A stretch of 34,830 bases of DNA from CAZBDU01 sp964490725 (GTDB taxonomy: Bacteria; Spirochaetota; Spirochaetia; SZUA-6; DRHE01): assembly GCA_964490725.1 (NCBI GenBank), contig CAZBDU010000058.1:1-34830 (forward strand). Direction: 5' to 3'. The position numbers and the translations under genes are program-made. Below are positions 7,430-15,437 of this stretch, piece after piece. How positions within the stretch are numbered: the first letter of the stretch is position 1; each line of letters begins with the position of its first letter. The notes under the pieces were generated by a model. It was not told the DNA's origin and did no database searches. It saw only the letters and a list, made by a program, of their open reading frames with translations.

Positions 7430-8179
7430 CTACCGGTGCAGGAGCCAGAACCCCCCGTCGCTGATGATGCTCTCCCCGGTGACGTTGCCGAAGGCGGGGG
7501 AGGCGGCGGCCACCACGAGCTGACCGATCTCCTCGGGGGTGACGATGGTCTTCAGGGGCGACTCCCCGGCCCTGCCCCTGCGCATCCCGGCGTCCGTCTC
7601 CTGGATGTCGATCATCCCCGGGACGATCGACAGCACCCGCACCTTGGGGGCGTAGCTGTGCGCCAGGAAGCGGGTCATTTCGTTCACGCAGGCCTTGGCC
7701 AGGCCGTAGACGGAGTGGCTGTACTTCAGGCTGCTGGTGGCCGACACGTTGACCACCAACCCGCCCTGGTGCCGCTCCATCCAGCCGGCCGCCTCCCGGG
7801 CCAGAAAGAAGCAGCCCTTGAAGTGAGTATCCATCATCAGGTCGAAGTCGGCCTCGGCGAGCTCGCGGAAGTCCTTGTACACCGGCGGGGGACCTCCCAG
7901 GTTGACCAGGATGTCCAGGCGGCCCAGCCTGCCTGCCGCTGCCTCCACCAGCTCCGCGCAGGTCTCCACCCGGGCCAGGTCGAAGGGGAACACCTCCGTT
8001 CGCACCCCGCGCGCCCGGCAGGAGGCGGCCACCTCCGCGGCCCTGTCCTTCTTGCTGCGGTAGGTGAGGGCCACGTCCGCCCCGTGCGCGGCCAGGGTGG
8101 CGCAGACCGCCGGGCCGCTCTCCGAGGAGCCTCCCACCACCAGGGCCGCCTTGCCCTTCAGCAGGGTTTCTCCGAACAT
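7430..8179 (-). CDS. Short-chain dehydrogenase/reductase (SDR) with altered cofactor motif
   Basis: This is a 249-residue classical-type SDR. The catalytic residues are present in order: Ser in NVSATSSLKYSHSVYGLAK, then Tyr and Lys as YxxxK. The C-terminal GESIISDGGFWL also fits the family. The nucleotide-binding loop reads LVVGGSSESGPA where TGxxxGxG is usual, and NAG is replaced by NLGG, so cofactor binding may be modified. It is the last gene of the six-gene left arm that starts at the SIS gene at 12174, lying 31 bases after the cupin. In this context it probably reduces or oxidises an intermediate of the imported sugar derivative. Substrate cannot be assigned. Confidence 0.88.
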   Translation of the reverse strand: MFGETLLKGKAALVVGGSSESGPAVCATLAAHGADVALTYRSKKDRAAEVAASCRARGVRTEVFPFDLARVETCAELVEAAAGRLGRLDILVNLGGPPPVYKDFRELAEADFDLMMDTHFKGCFFLAREAAGWMERHQGGLVVNVSATSSLKYSHSVYGLAKACVNEMTRFLAHSYAPKVRVLSIVPGMIDIQETDAGMRRGRAGESPLKTIVTPEEIGQLVVAAASPAFGNVTGESIISDGGFWLLHR

Positions 8180-8210
8180 GCCTTTGCTCCTCCCCTATCC
8201 TGTCCCCGGC

Positions 8211-8552
8211 CTAGATGAAGTGCACCAGGATCGCCCGCACCGGTCCCTGGTCCACCCTGGAGATGCCGTGATCCGTTCCCGCAGGGATCACCAGGACCTG
8301 GCCGGCCTGGAACCGCACCTGCCTCCCGGCGATTCTGGCGGCGCCCCGTCCTTCCAGCACGTAGATCAGCTCGTGGTCGGCGTGGACCCCCGAGTGGTGC
8401 GGCTCCCTGTAGGTGATCCTGCCGAAGGAGAAGCCGCTCCTGGGCTCCATGCTGGTCCCGTCGAAAAGGGTCTGGAGGGTTCCCCAGCTCCTGGCCTGGG
8501 TCTCCATGCCCGCTGGATCGATGCGGTAGCCGTCCATTGCGGAGCCGTCCAT
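8211..8552 (-). CDS. Small cupin-domain protein
   Basis: This is a 113-residue single-domain cupin. Motif 1 appears as HSGVHADHELIYVLEGRG, with metal-ligand-type His and Glu, and motif 2 as AGQVLVIPAGTDHGI. Such proteins are small epimerases, isomerases, dioxygenases or sugar-sensing partners. The first ATG (8552) lies 10 bases after GGAGGAG. A second in-frame ATG at 8537 arises from a 15-bp duplication of the start region. It begins 6 bases after the GntR stop and so belongs to the same operon. A role in sugar isomerisation or sensing is inferred from context only. Confidence 0.85.
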   Translation of the reverse strand: MDGSAMDGYRIDPAGMETQARSWGTLQTLFDGTSMEPRSGFSFGRITYREPHHSGVHADHELIYVLEGRGAARIAGRQVRFQAGQVLVIPAGTDHGISRVDQGPVRAILVHFI

Positions 8553-8561
8553 TGCGGTCTA
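8532..8561. repeat. 15-bp duplication creating two alternative ATG starts for the cupin
   Basis: On the minus strand CCGCAATGGACGGCT occurs twice in tandem. It places in-frame ATGs at 8552 and 8537, giving the protein a repeated MDG at residues 1-3 and 6-8. The ribosome site GGAGGAG favours the first ATG. Confidence 0.75.
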
Positions 8562-9347
8562 TCTCCTCCCGCCTGCCTGGCTTCCAGTCCGCCGCACCCG
8601 CTCCGGCGCGGCCTCATCCCCGTCCCTTCCTTCTGCGTCCGCCCTTTGGTAGAAAGACCTCACCCTGGCTTCCATGTGCTCGATGTGCCGGTACATCTTC
8701 TGGGCGGCGGCCTGCCCGTCGTGCGCCTTGATCATGGCATAGATCTCCCGGTGGTCCCGGTGCGCCGCCTCAAGGGGTGTGGGCTCCTGGTGATACTCGA
8801 ACATCTCCCGCTGCTGGCTTTCCACGAGGTGCTGGATGTTCTCCAGCATCATGTGGAGGAACTCGTTGCGGGCCATCGCGCCGATGAGCTTGTGGAAGCG
8901 GAAATCGAAGCGGGCGAACTCCAGGGGGTCGTCCTCCGCCACCGTGCGTTCCATTCCCGAGAGCAGCGAGGCGAGCTCGGCCATCTCCTCGCGGCTGCCC
9001 CGTTCGGTGGCCAGCCGCACCAGCGCCGTCTCGATCACCTTTCTGGCCTCCAGGAGCCCGATGATGGTCTTGCGGCCCAGCAGGGTGTGAAACTCGAACT
9101 GCCTCTCCAACGCCTCCCGGTTGAAGTCCCGGACGAACGTTCCTCTTCCCTGGTGGATCTCGATGAACCCCTTGGTGTCCAGCTTCTTCAGAGCCTCGCG
9201 CAGGGTCACGCGGCTCACCCCCCAGCGGCTGCAGAGCGCGTCGTGGGTGGGCAGCCGGTCGCCCGGTTTCAGCCTTCCCTCCAGGATGTCCTGGTGGATT
9301 TTGTCCGCGATGATCTCGCTCAGATTGACTCGGGCCAGTTTCTCCAT
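8559..9347 (-). CDS. GntR/FadR-type (FCD domain) transcriptional regulator
   Basis: This is a 262-residue repressor or activator. The N-terminal winged helix (about residues 8-75) contains LPTHDALCSRWGVSRVTLREAL and the wing GFIEIHQGRGTFVRDF. The C-terminal FCD effector domain (about 95-235) carries the family-type FDFRFHKLIGAMARN and HREIYAMIKAHDGQAA helices, whose Asp/His residues usually bind metal and an acid or sugar ligand. The ATG at 9347 begins immediately before the winged helix. The open frame upstream is antisense-like and rejected. Lying inside the left arm of the regulon, it most likely controls the overlapping divergent promoters at 12221-12268 in response to a pathway intermediate. 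Confidence 0.9.
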   Translation of the reverse strand: MEKLARVNLSEIIADKIHQDILEGRLKPGDRLPTHDALCSRWGVSRVTLREALKKLDTKGFIEIHQGRGTFVRDFNREALERQFEFHTLLGRKTIIGLLEARKVIETALVRLATERGSREEMAELASLLSGMERTVAEDDPLEFARFDFRFHKLIGAMARNEFLHMMLENIQHLVESQQREMFEYHQEPTPLEAAHRDHREIYAMIKAHDGQAAAQKMYRHIEHMEARVRSFYQRADAEGRDGDEAAPERVRRTGSQAGGRR

Positions 9348-9379
9348 GCCTGCCGTCCCAGTAGCGTCTCTTGCGCCGG

Positions 9380-10507
9380 CTATTCCAGGATGCGCTCCAC
9401 CTTCAGGCTCTGCCCGTCCCAGGCGAAGAGGGCGAAGGGGCCGCTGCCCCCCGGGAACAGCGCCAGCTCGCTCTCGATGCCGAAATACCGGGCGGGGTTG
9501 CGGGAGGCCATGAGCAGGGCCTCCTCGATGGAGAACCCCGAGCGGGCGGCCAGGAGGGCGCAGTCCTCCTCCAGGGTTTTCACCGCCCCGCTCAGCAGAT
9601 TGGTGCCTTCCCCCTTGACCCACAGCCCGCCGTCCTGAAGCACCACGGTGAGCTCGTTCTTGCTGTACTCCCCATCCGGAAGGCCGGACAGGTGGGCCAG
9701 ATCCGACACCAGGATGCTCCTCCCGGTCCCCTTGGCCTTGATCACGGCCCTGAGAGTATAGTAGGGGATGTGGAAGCCGTCGGCAATGAAGCTGGCCCAC
9801 AGCTCGTCCAGGGCCAGCTGGGCCCAGATGACGTTGTGCTGACGGTGGATCATCCTGGCGCACCCGTTCACCAGGTGGGAGCTCAGGTCCGCGCCGGCGG
9901 CGGCGGCCAGGCGCACGGTGTCGTAGTCCGCGTGGTGGTGGACCAGGGCAACCCTCACGCCCTCGCCTTTCAGCTTGCGGATGAACTCGATGGCCCCTTT
10001 TCGCTCCGGGGCCAGGGAGAACAGCCCGATGTTCCCCCCGCTCGCCTCCTGCCAGGCGTCGAACTCCTCGGGGTCCGGGTCCCGGGTGTAGCGCTCGGGG
10101 TGCACCCCGCGGTAGCCCTCCTCGGAGGAGATGTAGTGCCCCTCCATGTGGAGGCGATGGATGTGAGGCGCCGAGCCGGCGGCCAGCACGCCTTTCAGAA
10201 TCCCCAGGCTGCGCTTCACGATCGCCGGGTCCTGGGTGGTGACGGTGGGGCACCAGCGCAGCACCCCGCGCCTGGCCAGCTCGCGGTCGATCTCCGCCAC
10301 CTTTTCGGCGGTCAGATCCTCTTCGGAGAGGTTGTAGCCCAGCATGCCGTTGACCTGGATGTCGAACAGGCCGCGGGTGAGCCACAGCTCCCCGCCGTCC
10401 GCCGCCGGCCTCTCCACTGGGTCCATCCGGGTCAGGGTTCCCTGCTGTACCTGGACGGCGTACCAGCCGGTTCTCCCGGGTATTCTGCAGACAGCGTCCA
10501 GATCCAT
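9380..10507 (-). CDS. nagA: N-acetylglucosamine-6-phosphate deacetylase-like amidohydrolase
   Basis: This 375-residue cytoplasmic amidohydrolase resembles NagA, which removes acetate from GlcNAc-6-phosphate. FDIQVNG matches the Gln/Asn variant of the first metal motif seen in NagA. HMEGHYISSEEGYRG supplies the metal-ligand Glu. His residues in LVHHHADY and SSHLVNG follow, and ILVSDLAHLSG supplies the catalytic Asp. The C-terminal half is diverged from housekeeping NagA, so a different N-acyl sugar is possible. The ATG follows AGGAGG. It lies 8 bases after the permease gene, with the GntR regulator 32 bases downstream. The pairing with SIS proteins supports amino-sugar breakdown. Confidence 0.82.
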   Translation of the reverse strand: MDLDAVCRIPGRTGWYAVQVQQGTLTRMDPVERPAADGGELWLTRGLFDIQVNGMLGYNLSEEDLTAEKVAEIDRELARRGVLRWCPTVTTQDPAIVKRSLGILKGVLAAGSAPHIHRLHMEGHYISSEEGYRGVHPERYTRDPDPEEFDAWQEASGGNIGLFSLAPERKGAIEFIRKLKGEGVRVALVHHHADYDTVRLAAAAGADLSSHLVNGCARMIHRQHNVIWAQLALDELWASFIADGFHIPYYTLRAVIKAKGTGRSILVSDLAHLSGLPDGEYSKNELTVVLQDGGLWVKGEGTNLLSGAVKTLEEDCALLAARSGFSIEEALLMASRNPARYFGIESELALFPGGSGPFALFAWDGQSLKVERILE

Positions 10508-10515
10508 TGTTCCTC

Positions 10516-11376
10516 CTATCCTTTGACCGCGCCCCGGACCAGTCCCGTGACCAGGTAGCGCGAGAAAAACAGGGTGAAGGCGATTGCCGGCAGAATCGCC
10601 ACGATGGCCGCCGAGGCAAGCTGGTTCCAGAAGATGTGAAAGTCCCCGAAGAAGTCGGTGAGCCCCGGGGAGAGGGTCTTGGCGGCCTTCGTGTTGATCA
10701 GAACCACTCCGTACAGCAGCTCGTTCCAGGCCAGCATGAAGGTGATGATTCCCACCGCCGTCAGGGCCGGCAGGAGGGAAGGCAGCACCACCCGGAACAG
10801 CGCGTTCACCCGGGTGCAGCCGTCGATCTCCGCAGCGTCGATCAGCTCGTTGGGGAACTGCTCGAAGAAGCCGATGATGATCCAGATGTTCAGCGGCAGG
10901 GTGAGATACACGTATCCGGCGATCAGGATGATGTGCGTGTTGATGATCCCCAGCGTCCTGCCCATGATGTAGAAGGGCACCAGCAGGGAGGCGGGCGGCA
11001 CCGTGCGGGTCAGCAGAATCAGGATGAGCCAGATCCCCTTGCCCCGGAACTGGAACTTGGCGAACCCATAGCCCGCGAGTATTGCCAGCACGGTGGACAG
11101 CAGCACCGTGGAGACGGCCACGATCGCAGAGTTTCTGAGGTAGTAGGCGAACGGGCGCTCGGTGAAGATGTAGCGCAGGCTCTCCAGGGAGGGCTTCATG
11201 GGCACCAGGCTCGGCGGGTACCAGTAGACCTCCTCGGAGCCCTTCAGACCGGTGATGAAGATCCAGTACAGCGGTCCGATGGACCACAGCGTGATCAGCG
11301 CCAGGATCACCAGGAGGACCAGTCTCGGGGGAATGACCCGGTAGTTGAGGGTTCCTTTCGCGCTGATCAGCCTCAT
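10516..11376 (-). CDS. Carbohydrate ABC transporter permease (MalG-type)
   Basis: This is a 286-residue inner-membrane permease with about six transmembrane helices. The cytoplasmic EAA loop reads ELIDAAEIDGCTRVNALFRVVLPSL, which docks the transport ATPase. The C-terminus (FFSRYLVTGLVRGAVKG) is typical of MalG/carbohydrate uptake transporter-1 subunits. The start follows GGAGGTGAGG. Its MalF-type partner and binding protein are on the opposite strand from 12278, so the transporter is split between two divergent transcripts. No ATPase is encoded nearby, and a shared MsmK-like ATPase elsewhere is expected. Confidence 0.92.
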   Translation of the reverse strand: MRLISAKGTLNYRVIPPRLVLLVILALITLWSIGPLYWIFITGLKGSEEVYWYPPSLVPMKPSLESLRYIFTERPFAYYLRNSAIVAVSTVLLSTVLAILAGYGFAKFQFRGKGIWLILILLTRTVPPASLLVPFYIMGRTLGIINTHIILIAGYVYLTLPLNIWIIIGFFEQFPNELIDAAEIDGCTRVNALFRVVLPSLLPALTAVGIITFMLAWNELLYGVVLINTKAAKTLSPGLTDFFGDFHIFWNQLASAAIVAILPAIAFTLFFSRYLVTGLVRGAVKG

Positions 11377-11427
11377 CGATCCTCACCTCCCGCATCGCCG
11401 CGTGCCGGCCGCGGTGCGTCCAGTCTA

Positions 11428-12174
11428 TCAGTAGTGCTTGATCCGGGGGTAGTACCTGGCGTCGAAGAGCGCCTTGCTGCGCTCCAGGCCCCCCTTCAGG
11501 TTGCCGCTCTTTCTGACTTCGGGGGTCATCCCCCTGGCCAGCTGCATCTCGATCACCCGCAGCACGATGGAGTTGGCGATGAACACCATGGGGTAGGTGG
11601 AGCCCGGTCCCACCGGAACGTCCAGCCCTTCGATCTCCAGCAGCGCGTCCCCCGGCGGGACGTAGGCGTCCACGACGATGTCCACCAGGTCGTGCAGGTT
11701 CTGGTTCGACGGGTGCCGTGAGGGGATGTCCTTCTCCACGCCCCGGGCGAAGGCCGTGGAGGTGATCCCGATGGTGGCGATCCCGCGCTGCCGGCATTCC
11801 AGGGCGGTGTCGATGGTGAGCGGGTTGATCCCGTTGACGTTGGCGATGATGAGAACGTCTCCCCGCTGGACCTTGTAGTAGTCCAGGGTCAGGGCGGCGT
11901 ACCCCAGGAGGCGCTCGGTCTTGGGGTGCCCCTCGAAATCGCCCAGCCCGGGGGGGAACAGGGGCGAGATCTGGCTGATGCCGCCGGCCCGCTTGAACAT
12001 CTCCATGGCCACCATGATCGAGTGCGCGCCGGTCCCGATCACGTAGACCAGCCGGTCCTGCTCGATGCGTTCCAGGATGGCCGCCGCGGCCCGATCGATC
12101 GCCTCCTGCTGCTCCTCCACGATGCGCTCCAGAAGCTCCGTGATCTTGGTGAAGTAATCGTTGACAATGCTCAC
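11428..12174 (-). CDS. SIS-domain sugar isomerase-like protein (UPF0309 type), paralogue 1
   Basis: This is a 248-residue single SIS-domain protein of the UPF0309-type family. The phosphosugar-binding loop is VYVIGTGAHSIM. Further conserved blocks are FPPGLGDFEGHPKTER, ANVNGINPLTIDTAL, IPSRHPSNQNLHDL and GPGSTYPMVF. SIS proteins bind phosphosugars and act as isomerases, deaminases or lyases. Next to a NagA-like deacetylase, ketose/aldose isomerisation or deamination of an amino-sugar phosphate is likely. It starts at GTG 12174, 8 bases after GGAGG, and is the first gene of the left arm. A close paralogue lies at 14663 on the other arm, and the two could form a hetero-oligomer. Reaction not assignable from sequence. 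Confidence 0.87.
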   Translation of the reverse strand: MSIVNDYFTKITELLERIVEEQQEAIDRAAAAILERIEQDRLVYVIGTGAHSIMVAMEMFKRAGGISQISPLFPPGLGDFEGHPKTERLLGYAALTLDYYKVQRGDVLIIANVNGINPLTIDTALECRQRGIATIGITSTAFARGVEKDIPSRHPSNQNLHDLVDIVVDAYVPPGDALLEIEGLDVPVGPGSTYPMVFIANSIVLRVIEMQLARGMTPEVRKSGNLKGGLERSKALFDARYYPRIKHY

Positions 12175-12220
12175 CGTCCGTTCCTCCGAAGGAAGAAGTC
12201 GAAAAACGCCGCAGCGCCGG

Positions 12221-12250
12221 TTGACAACTTTGTTTAGATGATTATATCAT
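12221..12250 (+). promoter_or_regulatory. Rightward promoter of the divergent sugar regulon
   Basis: TTGACA (12221-12226) and TATCAT (12245-12250), with 18 bases between, form a near-consensus housekeeping promoter. Transcription would begin near 12257, just after the first possible ATG (12254). This favours the ATG at 12278 as the permease start. The -10 is buried in the palindrome at 12238-12250. Confidence 0.7.
12238..12250. promoter_or_regulatory. Palindromic operator candidate ATGAT-tat-ATCAT
   Basis: A perfect 5+5 inverted repeat with a 3-base centre sits where the -10 elements of both divergent promoters overlap. A dimeric regulator bound here would block both. The GntR/FCD protein encoded at 8559-9347 is the obvious candidate (inference). 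Confidence 0.55.
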
Positions 12251-12268
12251 ATAATGAATTTCCATCAA
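12241..12268 (-). promoter_or_regulatory. Leftward promoter of the divergent sugar regulon
   Basis: On the minus strand TTGATG (12268-12263) and TATAAT (12246-12241) are spaced by 16 bases. Transcription would begin near 12234, giving a leader of about 60 bases before the GTG of the SIS gene. This promoter shares bases 12241-12250 with the rightward one, so the two cannot be occupied by polymerase at the same time. Confidence 0.65.
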
Positions 12269-12277
12269 GGGCTGAAA

Positions 12278-13165
12278 ATGGCCGTCATCAGCAGAAGCAG
12301 GCGGAACATGTGGAGCGGCTACATGCTGCTCACCCCGAGCCTCGTCGTCCTGGCCCTGGTGGTGGTGTTCCCCCTGATCTACGTGTTCTACCTCAGCTTC
12401 AGCGGGTTCTACTACGGGCAGCGCACGGAGTTCGTGGGGCTGAAGAACTACCTCAACATCCTCACGGACCCCAACTTCTACGCCTCGCTGAAGGCCACCG
12501 CCCTGTTCACCGCCGGCAGCGTGGTGGGCCAGCTGCTGCTGGCGCTGGTTTTCGCCCTGACGATTCACAACGCGGGGAGGGCGGAGTCGGTGATCCGCCT
12601 GGTGGCCATCCTGCCCTACATGGTCTCCATGGTGGCCGGAGGGGTCACCTTCCGCTGGATGCTGAACACCGAGTTCGGCATCGTCAACTACCTCCTCCAT
12701 TCGCTGGGGATCATCCGCCAGCCCATCAACTTCCTGGGCTCGCCGGGATTCGCCATGGCATCCATCGTAGGGGCGCACCTGTGGTCCTCCACGCCCTTCG
12801 CCACGCTGATCCTGCTGGCAGGGCTGAAGTCGATCCCCGACGAGATCTATGAATCCGCCCAGATGGACGGGGCCGGATTCCTGATGCGCTTTGGCCGCAT
12901 CACCCTGCCGCTGATCCGGCCGCAGATCCTGGTGGTGCTCCTGATCCAGACCATGTTCTCCTTCAGGCATTTCCCCCTGCCCTACGCCATGACCGGGGGA
13001 GGCCCGGGGGTGAGCACCAAGGTTCTGGCCATGCTGCTGCAGGACAAGATGACCTTTCTGGTGTTCGGCTACAACTCCGCCCTCTCGGTGATCATGATGC
13101 TCATCACCCTGGCCATTGCGGCGGTGTATTTCCGCTTCATGACCGTAGGACGGCAATCGGAGTGA
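12278..13165 (+). CDS. Carbohydrate ABC transporter permease (MalF-type)
   Basis: This 295-residue inner-membrane permease has about six transmembrane helices. The first, LLTPSLVVLALVVVFPLI, is followed by the periplasmic FVGLKNYLNIL segment typical of MalF/UgpA-type subunits. The EAA loop is IPDEIYESAQMDGAGFLMRFGRITLPL. An ATG at 12254 is also in frame but lies at or before the predicted transcription start, so 12278 is preferred; its ribosome site is weak. It is the first gene of the right arm, 70 bases before the binding-protein gene, and pairs with the MalG-type subunit encoded at 10516-11376. Confidence 0.9.
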   Translation: MAVISRSRRNMWSGYMLLTPSLVVLALVVVFPLIYVFYLSFSGFYYGQRTEFVGLKNYLNILTDPNFYASLKATALFTAGSVVGQLLLALVFALTIHNAGRAESVIRLVAILPYMVSMVAGGVTFRWMLNTEFGIVNYLLHSLGIIRQPINFLGSPGFAMASIVGAHLWSSTPFATLILLAGLKSIPDEIYESAQMDGAGFLMRFGRITLPLIRPQILVVLLIQTMFSFRHFPLPYAMTGGGPGVSTKVLAMLLQDKMTFLVFGYNSALSVIMMLITLAIAAVYFRFMTVGRQSE

Positions 13166-13235
13166 CCTGGGGGGGAGGCGTTCAGAGAAGAAACGGGCCG
13201 CTTGAGCCCGAGAAAAAACGAGGGAGGTGCAGACC

Positions 13236-14564
13236 ATGAAGAGATTGGCGCTGCTTCTATGCGCCGGCTTGCTGCTGGCAGCGGCCGCCGTGAGCTTCGG
13301 CGGCGGCCAGCAGGGGACGGCGGGGGCCAAACCGGAGAAGATGGTGCTGATGAACGCCGGCTCTCTGTCCGGCGACCCCGGCATCGACTACATGCGGCAG
13401 AAATGGGGCCAGGACAACGGCATCACCATCGAGGTGATCGAGCAGGCGGAGACCCACCTGTTCGACAAGGAGCTGGCGGCCCTGTCCTCGGGAGACCCCA
13501 GCATCGACATCATGGCCGCCAATGAACGCTGGGTGCAGGACTGGGCGGCGGCCGGGTGGCTGGAGCCCATGGACGACGTCATGAAGGACATCATCCCGCA
13601 CTACACCCCGGGTGCCGACATTCAGCTCAAGTACAAAGGGCACTACTACGGCGCCCACGGCGGCAACATGGTGATGGTGATGTACTACCGCACCGATCTG
13701 CTGAAGCAGTTCGGCCGCACCGAGCCTCCCAAGACCTGGGATGAGCTGATCCAGTTCGGCAAATGGGCCACCAAGGACCTGAACGGCGACGGCACCATCG
13801 ACCAGTGGGGGGTGGTGCACGCGGGAGTGCCGGAGACTCACTACGGGGATGTGGTCTACACGCTGATCCACCAGCTGGGCGGCAAGGTGTACGACGACAA
13901 CAACATCACCGTGAACTCGCCCCAGGGACGGCAGGCGCTGCAGGCCATCGTAGACCTGCGCAACAAGTACAAGATCTCCCCGCCGGGGGTGAACACCTAC
14001 GGGTCCAACGAGTGTCTCCAGGCCCTGAAGGCCGGGAGCGCCGCCATGGTGTTCTCCTGGACCTGGATGGGCAAGCTCCTGAACGCCGAGGACTCCAAGA
14101 TCGCCCACAACTGGAGCTGGACGCTGCTGCCGGTGCTTCCCGGCGGGAAGCCCTCCTCCATCACCATCACCACCCCGCTGATTCTCAACAAGGCCTCCCG
14201 CTACAAATCCTACGCCAAGGACTTCATCCATTACTACACCAGCTACGAAGGCCAGGTCACGGAGGTGGTCAGGGAGTTCGGAAACGTGGCCCTGATGCCC
14301 GACGTGTACGAGGATCCGCGGGTGAAGAACCCGCCGCCGGAGGAGCTCGCGAAGGTGAAAGTCACCATGGCGGAGTGGACCGAGCTCCAGGGGCGGATCC
14401 TGGACGCGGTGAAGGTGGTGCAGCTCGAGCGGGCCCGCAAGCAGGGCGAGCTGGACCGGGCGCTCTGGCCGGAGCTGAACGCGGCCCTCAGCGGCATCAA
14501 GACCGTGGAACAGGCGCTGAAGGACGCGGAGGTCCAGATGAAGCGCATCAACGAAGGCATCTAG
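13236..14564 (+). CDS. Sugar ABC transporter substrate-binding protein 1
   Basis: This 442-residue exported protein of the extracellular solute-binding family 1 (MalE-like) has a Lys-Arg start, a hydrophobic core (LALLLCAGLLLAAAAVSF) and a predicted cut before GGGQQ; no lipobox Cys is evident. This signal style is familiar from spirochaetes. The body includes PKTWDELIQFGKWA, the DLNGDGTIDQWG loop and the late KAGSAAMVFSW segment typical of the family. The ATG at 13236 lies 8 bases after GGGAGG. An in-frame GTG at 13227 overlaps that ribosome site and is rejected. The downstream hairpin at 14584-14614 probably protects this transcript, since binding proteins are needed in excess over membrane subunits. 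Confidence 0.92.
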   Translation: MKRLALLLCAGLLLAAAAVSFGGGQQGTAGAKPEKMVLMNAGSLSGDPGIDYMRQKWGQDNGITIEVIEQAETHLFDKELAALSSGDPSIDIMAANERWVQDWAAAGWLEPMDDVMKDIIPHYTPGADIQLKYKGHYYGAHGGNMVMVMYYRTDLLKQFGRTEPPKTWDELIQFGKWATKDLNGDGTIDQWGVVHAGVPETHYGDVVYTLIHQLGGKVYDDNNITVNSPQGRQALQAIVDLRNKYKISPPGVNTYGSNECLQALKAGSAAMVFSWTWMGKLLNAEDSKIAHNWSWTLLPVLPGGKPSSITITTPLILNKASRYKSYAKDFIHYYTSYEGQVTEVVREFGNVALMPDVYEDPRVKNPPPEELAKVKVTMAEWTELQGRILDAVKVVQLERARKQGELDRALWPELNAALSGIKTVEQALKDAEVQMKRINEGI

Positions 14565-14583
14565 ACCGGGCCCGACCAGGCAG

Positions 14584-14614
14584 GGCTGCCGTGCGCGACC
14601 AGCGCACGGCAGCC
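14584..14614 (+). other. Perfect 13-bp hairpin after binding-protein gene 1
   Basis: GGCTGCCGTGCGC (14584-14596) pairs with its exact complement at 14602-14614 around a 5-base loop. Only a short TTT follows, and the next operon gene starts 48 bases later. It therefore looks like an mRNA-stabilising or partial-termination element rather than a full terminator. An analogous hairpin follows the second binding-protein gene. Confidence 0.75.
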
Positions 14615-14662
14615 GGTTTCATGCAAGGCAGAAAGCCCAGGCAGAAGACCAAGGAGCGCAGG

Positions 14663-15409
14663 ATGGACATTGTAGCAGACTACCGCAAGCACATTCAGGA
14701 GATGCTCGACCTGATCGCCGAGAAGGAGCGGGACAACATCGAAAAAGCCGCCCAGTGGGTGGCTCAGACCGTGGTGGAGGACAAGCTGTTCTACGTGTTC
14801 GGCACCGGCGCCCATTCCATCATGCCGGCCATGGAGCTGTTCCTCAGGGCCGGGGGGCTGTGCAACTGCCAGGGGATCTTCCCCCCGGGGCTGACCGACT
14901 TCGACGGCAGCCCCAAGACCGAGCGGGTGGTGGGCTTCGCGCCCAGAATCTTCGATTACTACGGCCTCCAGAAAGGGGACCTGCTCGTCATCTGCAACGT
15001 CAACGGCATCAACCCCATGACCATCGACGCGGCGCTGACCGCCAGGGAGATGGGCCTGCGGACCATCGGAGTCACCTCCGTGCAGTTCGCCGAGCAGGCC
15101 GAGCCCGACATCCCGAACCGGCATCCCAGCAACAAGAACCTCCACGACCTGGTGGACCTGGTGGTGGACGCGCACGTCCCGGTGGGGGACGCCCTTCTGG
15201 ACGTGTCAGGGGTTCCGGTGAAGGTGGGAGCCGGCTCCACCTATCCGATGGTGTTCGTCGTCAACTCCATCGTGGCGAGGGCCATCGAGATCTGCGCCCA
15301 GAAGGGCGTGGAGCCCCCGGTGATGCTGTCCGGAAACATCAAGGCCGGGGAAGGGTACAACAAGAAGTACCGGGACAAGTACCGCGGCCGGATCCGGCAC
15401 TTCGAGTAG
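14663..15409 (+). CDS. SIS-domain sugar isomerase-like protein (UPF0309 type), paralogue 2
   Basis: This is a 248-residue paralogue of the protein at 11428-12174, of exactly the same length and with the same blocks: FYVFGTGAHSIM, FPPGLTDFDGSPKTER, CNVNGINPMTIDAAL, IPNRHPSNKNLHDL, GAGSTYPMVF. A short basic C-terminus differs (YNKKYRDKYRGRIRHFE). The ATG follows AAGGAG with 6 bases between; the long open frame upstream is not coding. Two copies on opposite arms of one regulon suggest either sequential steps on related phosphosugars or a heteromeric enzyme. Both keep the full binding loop, so neither looks degenerate. Reaction is unassigned. Confidence 0.87.
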   Translation: MDIVADYRKHIQEMLDLIAEKERDNIEKAAQWVAQTVVEDKLFYVFGTGAHSIMPAMELFLRAGGLCNCQGIFPPGLTDFDGSPKTERVVGFAPRIFDYYGLQKGDLLVICNVNGINPMTIDAALTAREMGLRTIGVTSVQFAEQAEPDIPNRHPSNKNLHDLVDLVVDAHVPVGDALLDVSGVPVKVGAGSTYPMVFVVNSIVARAIEICAQKGVEPPVMLSGNIKAGEGYNKKYRDKYRGRIRHFE

Positions 15410-15437
15410 GGGCGGCCAGGGGGCGCCTCCAGCAGGG

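Noticed and set aside
13227..13235. GTG at 13227 as start of binding protein 1
   Set aside because: It overlaps the GGGAGG ribosome site that is correctly spaced for the ATG at 13236, and it adds only three residues before the signal peptide.
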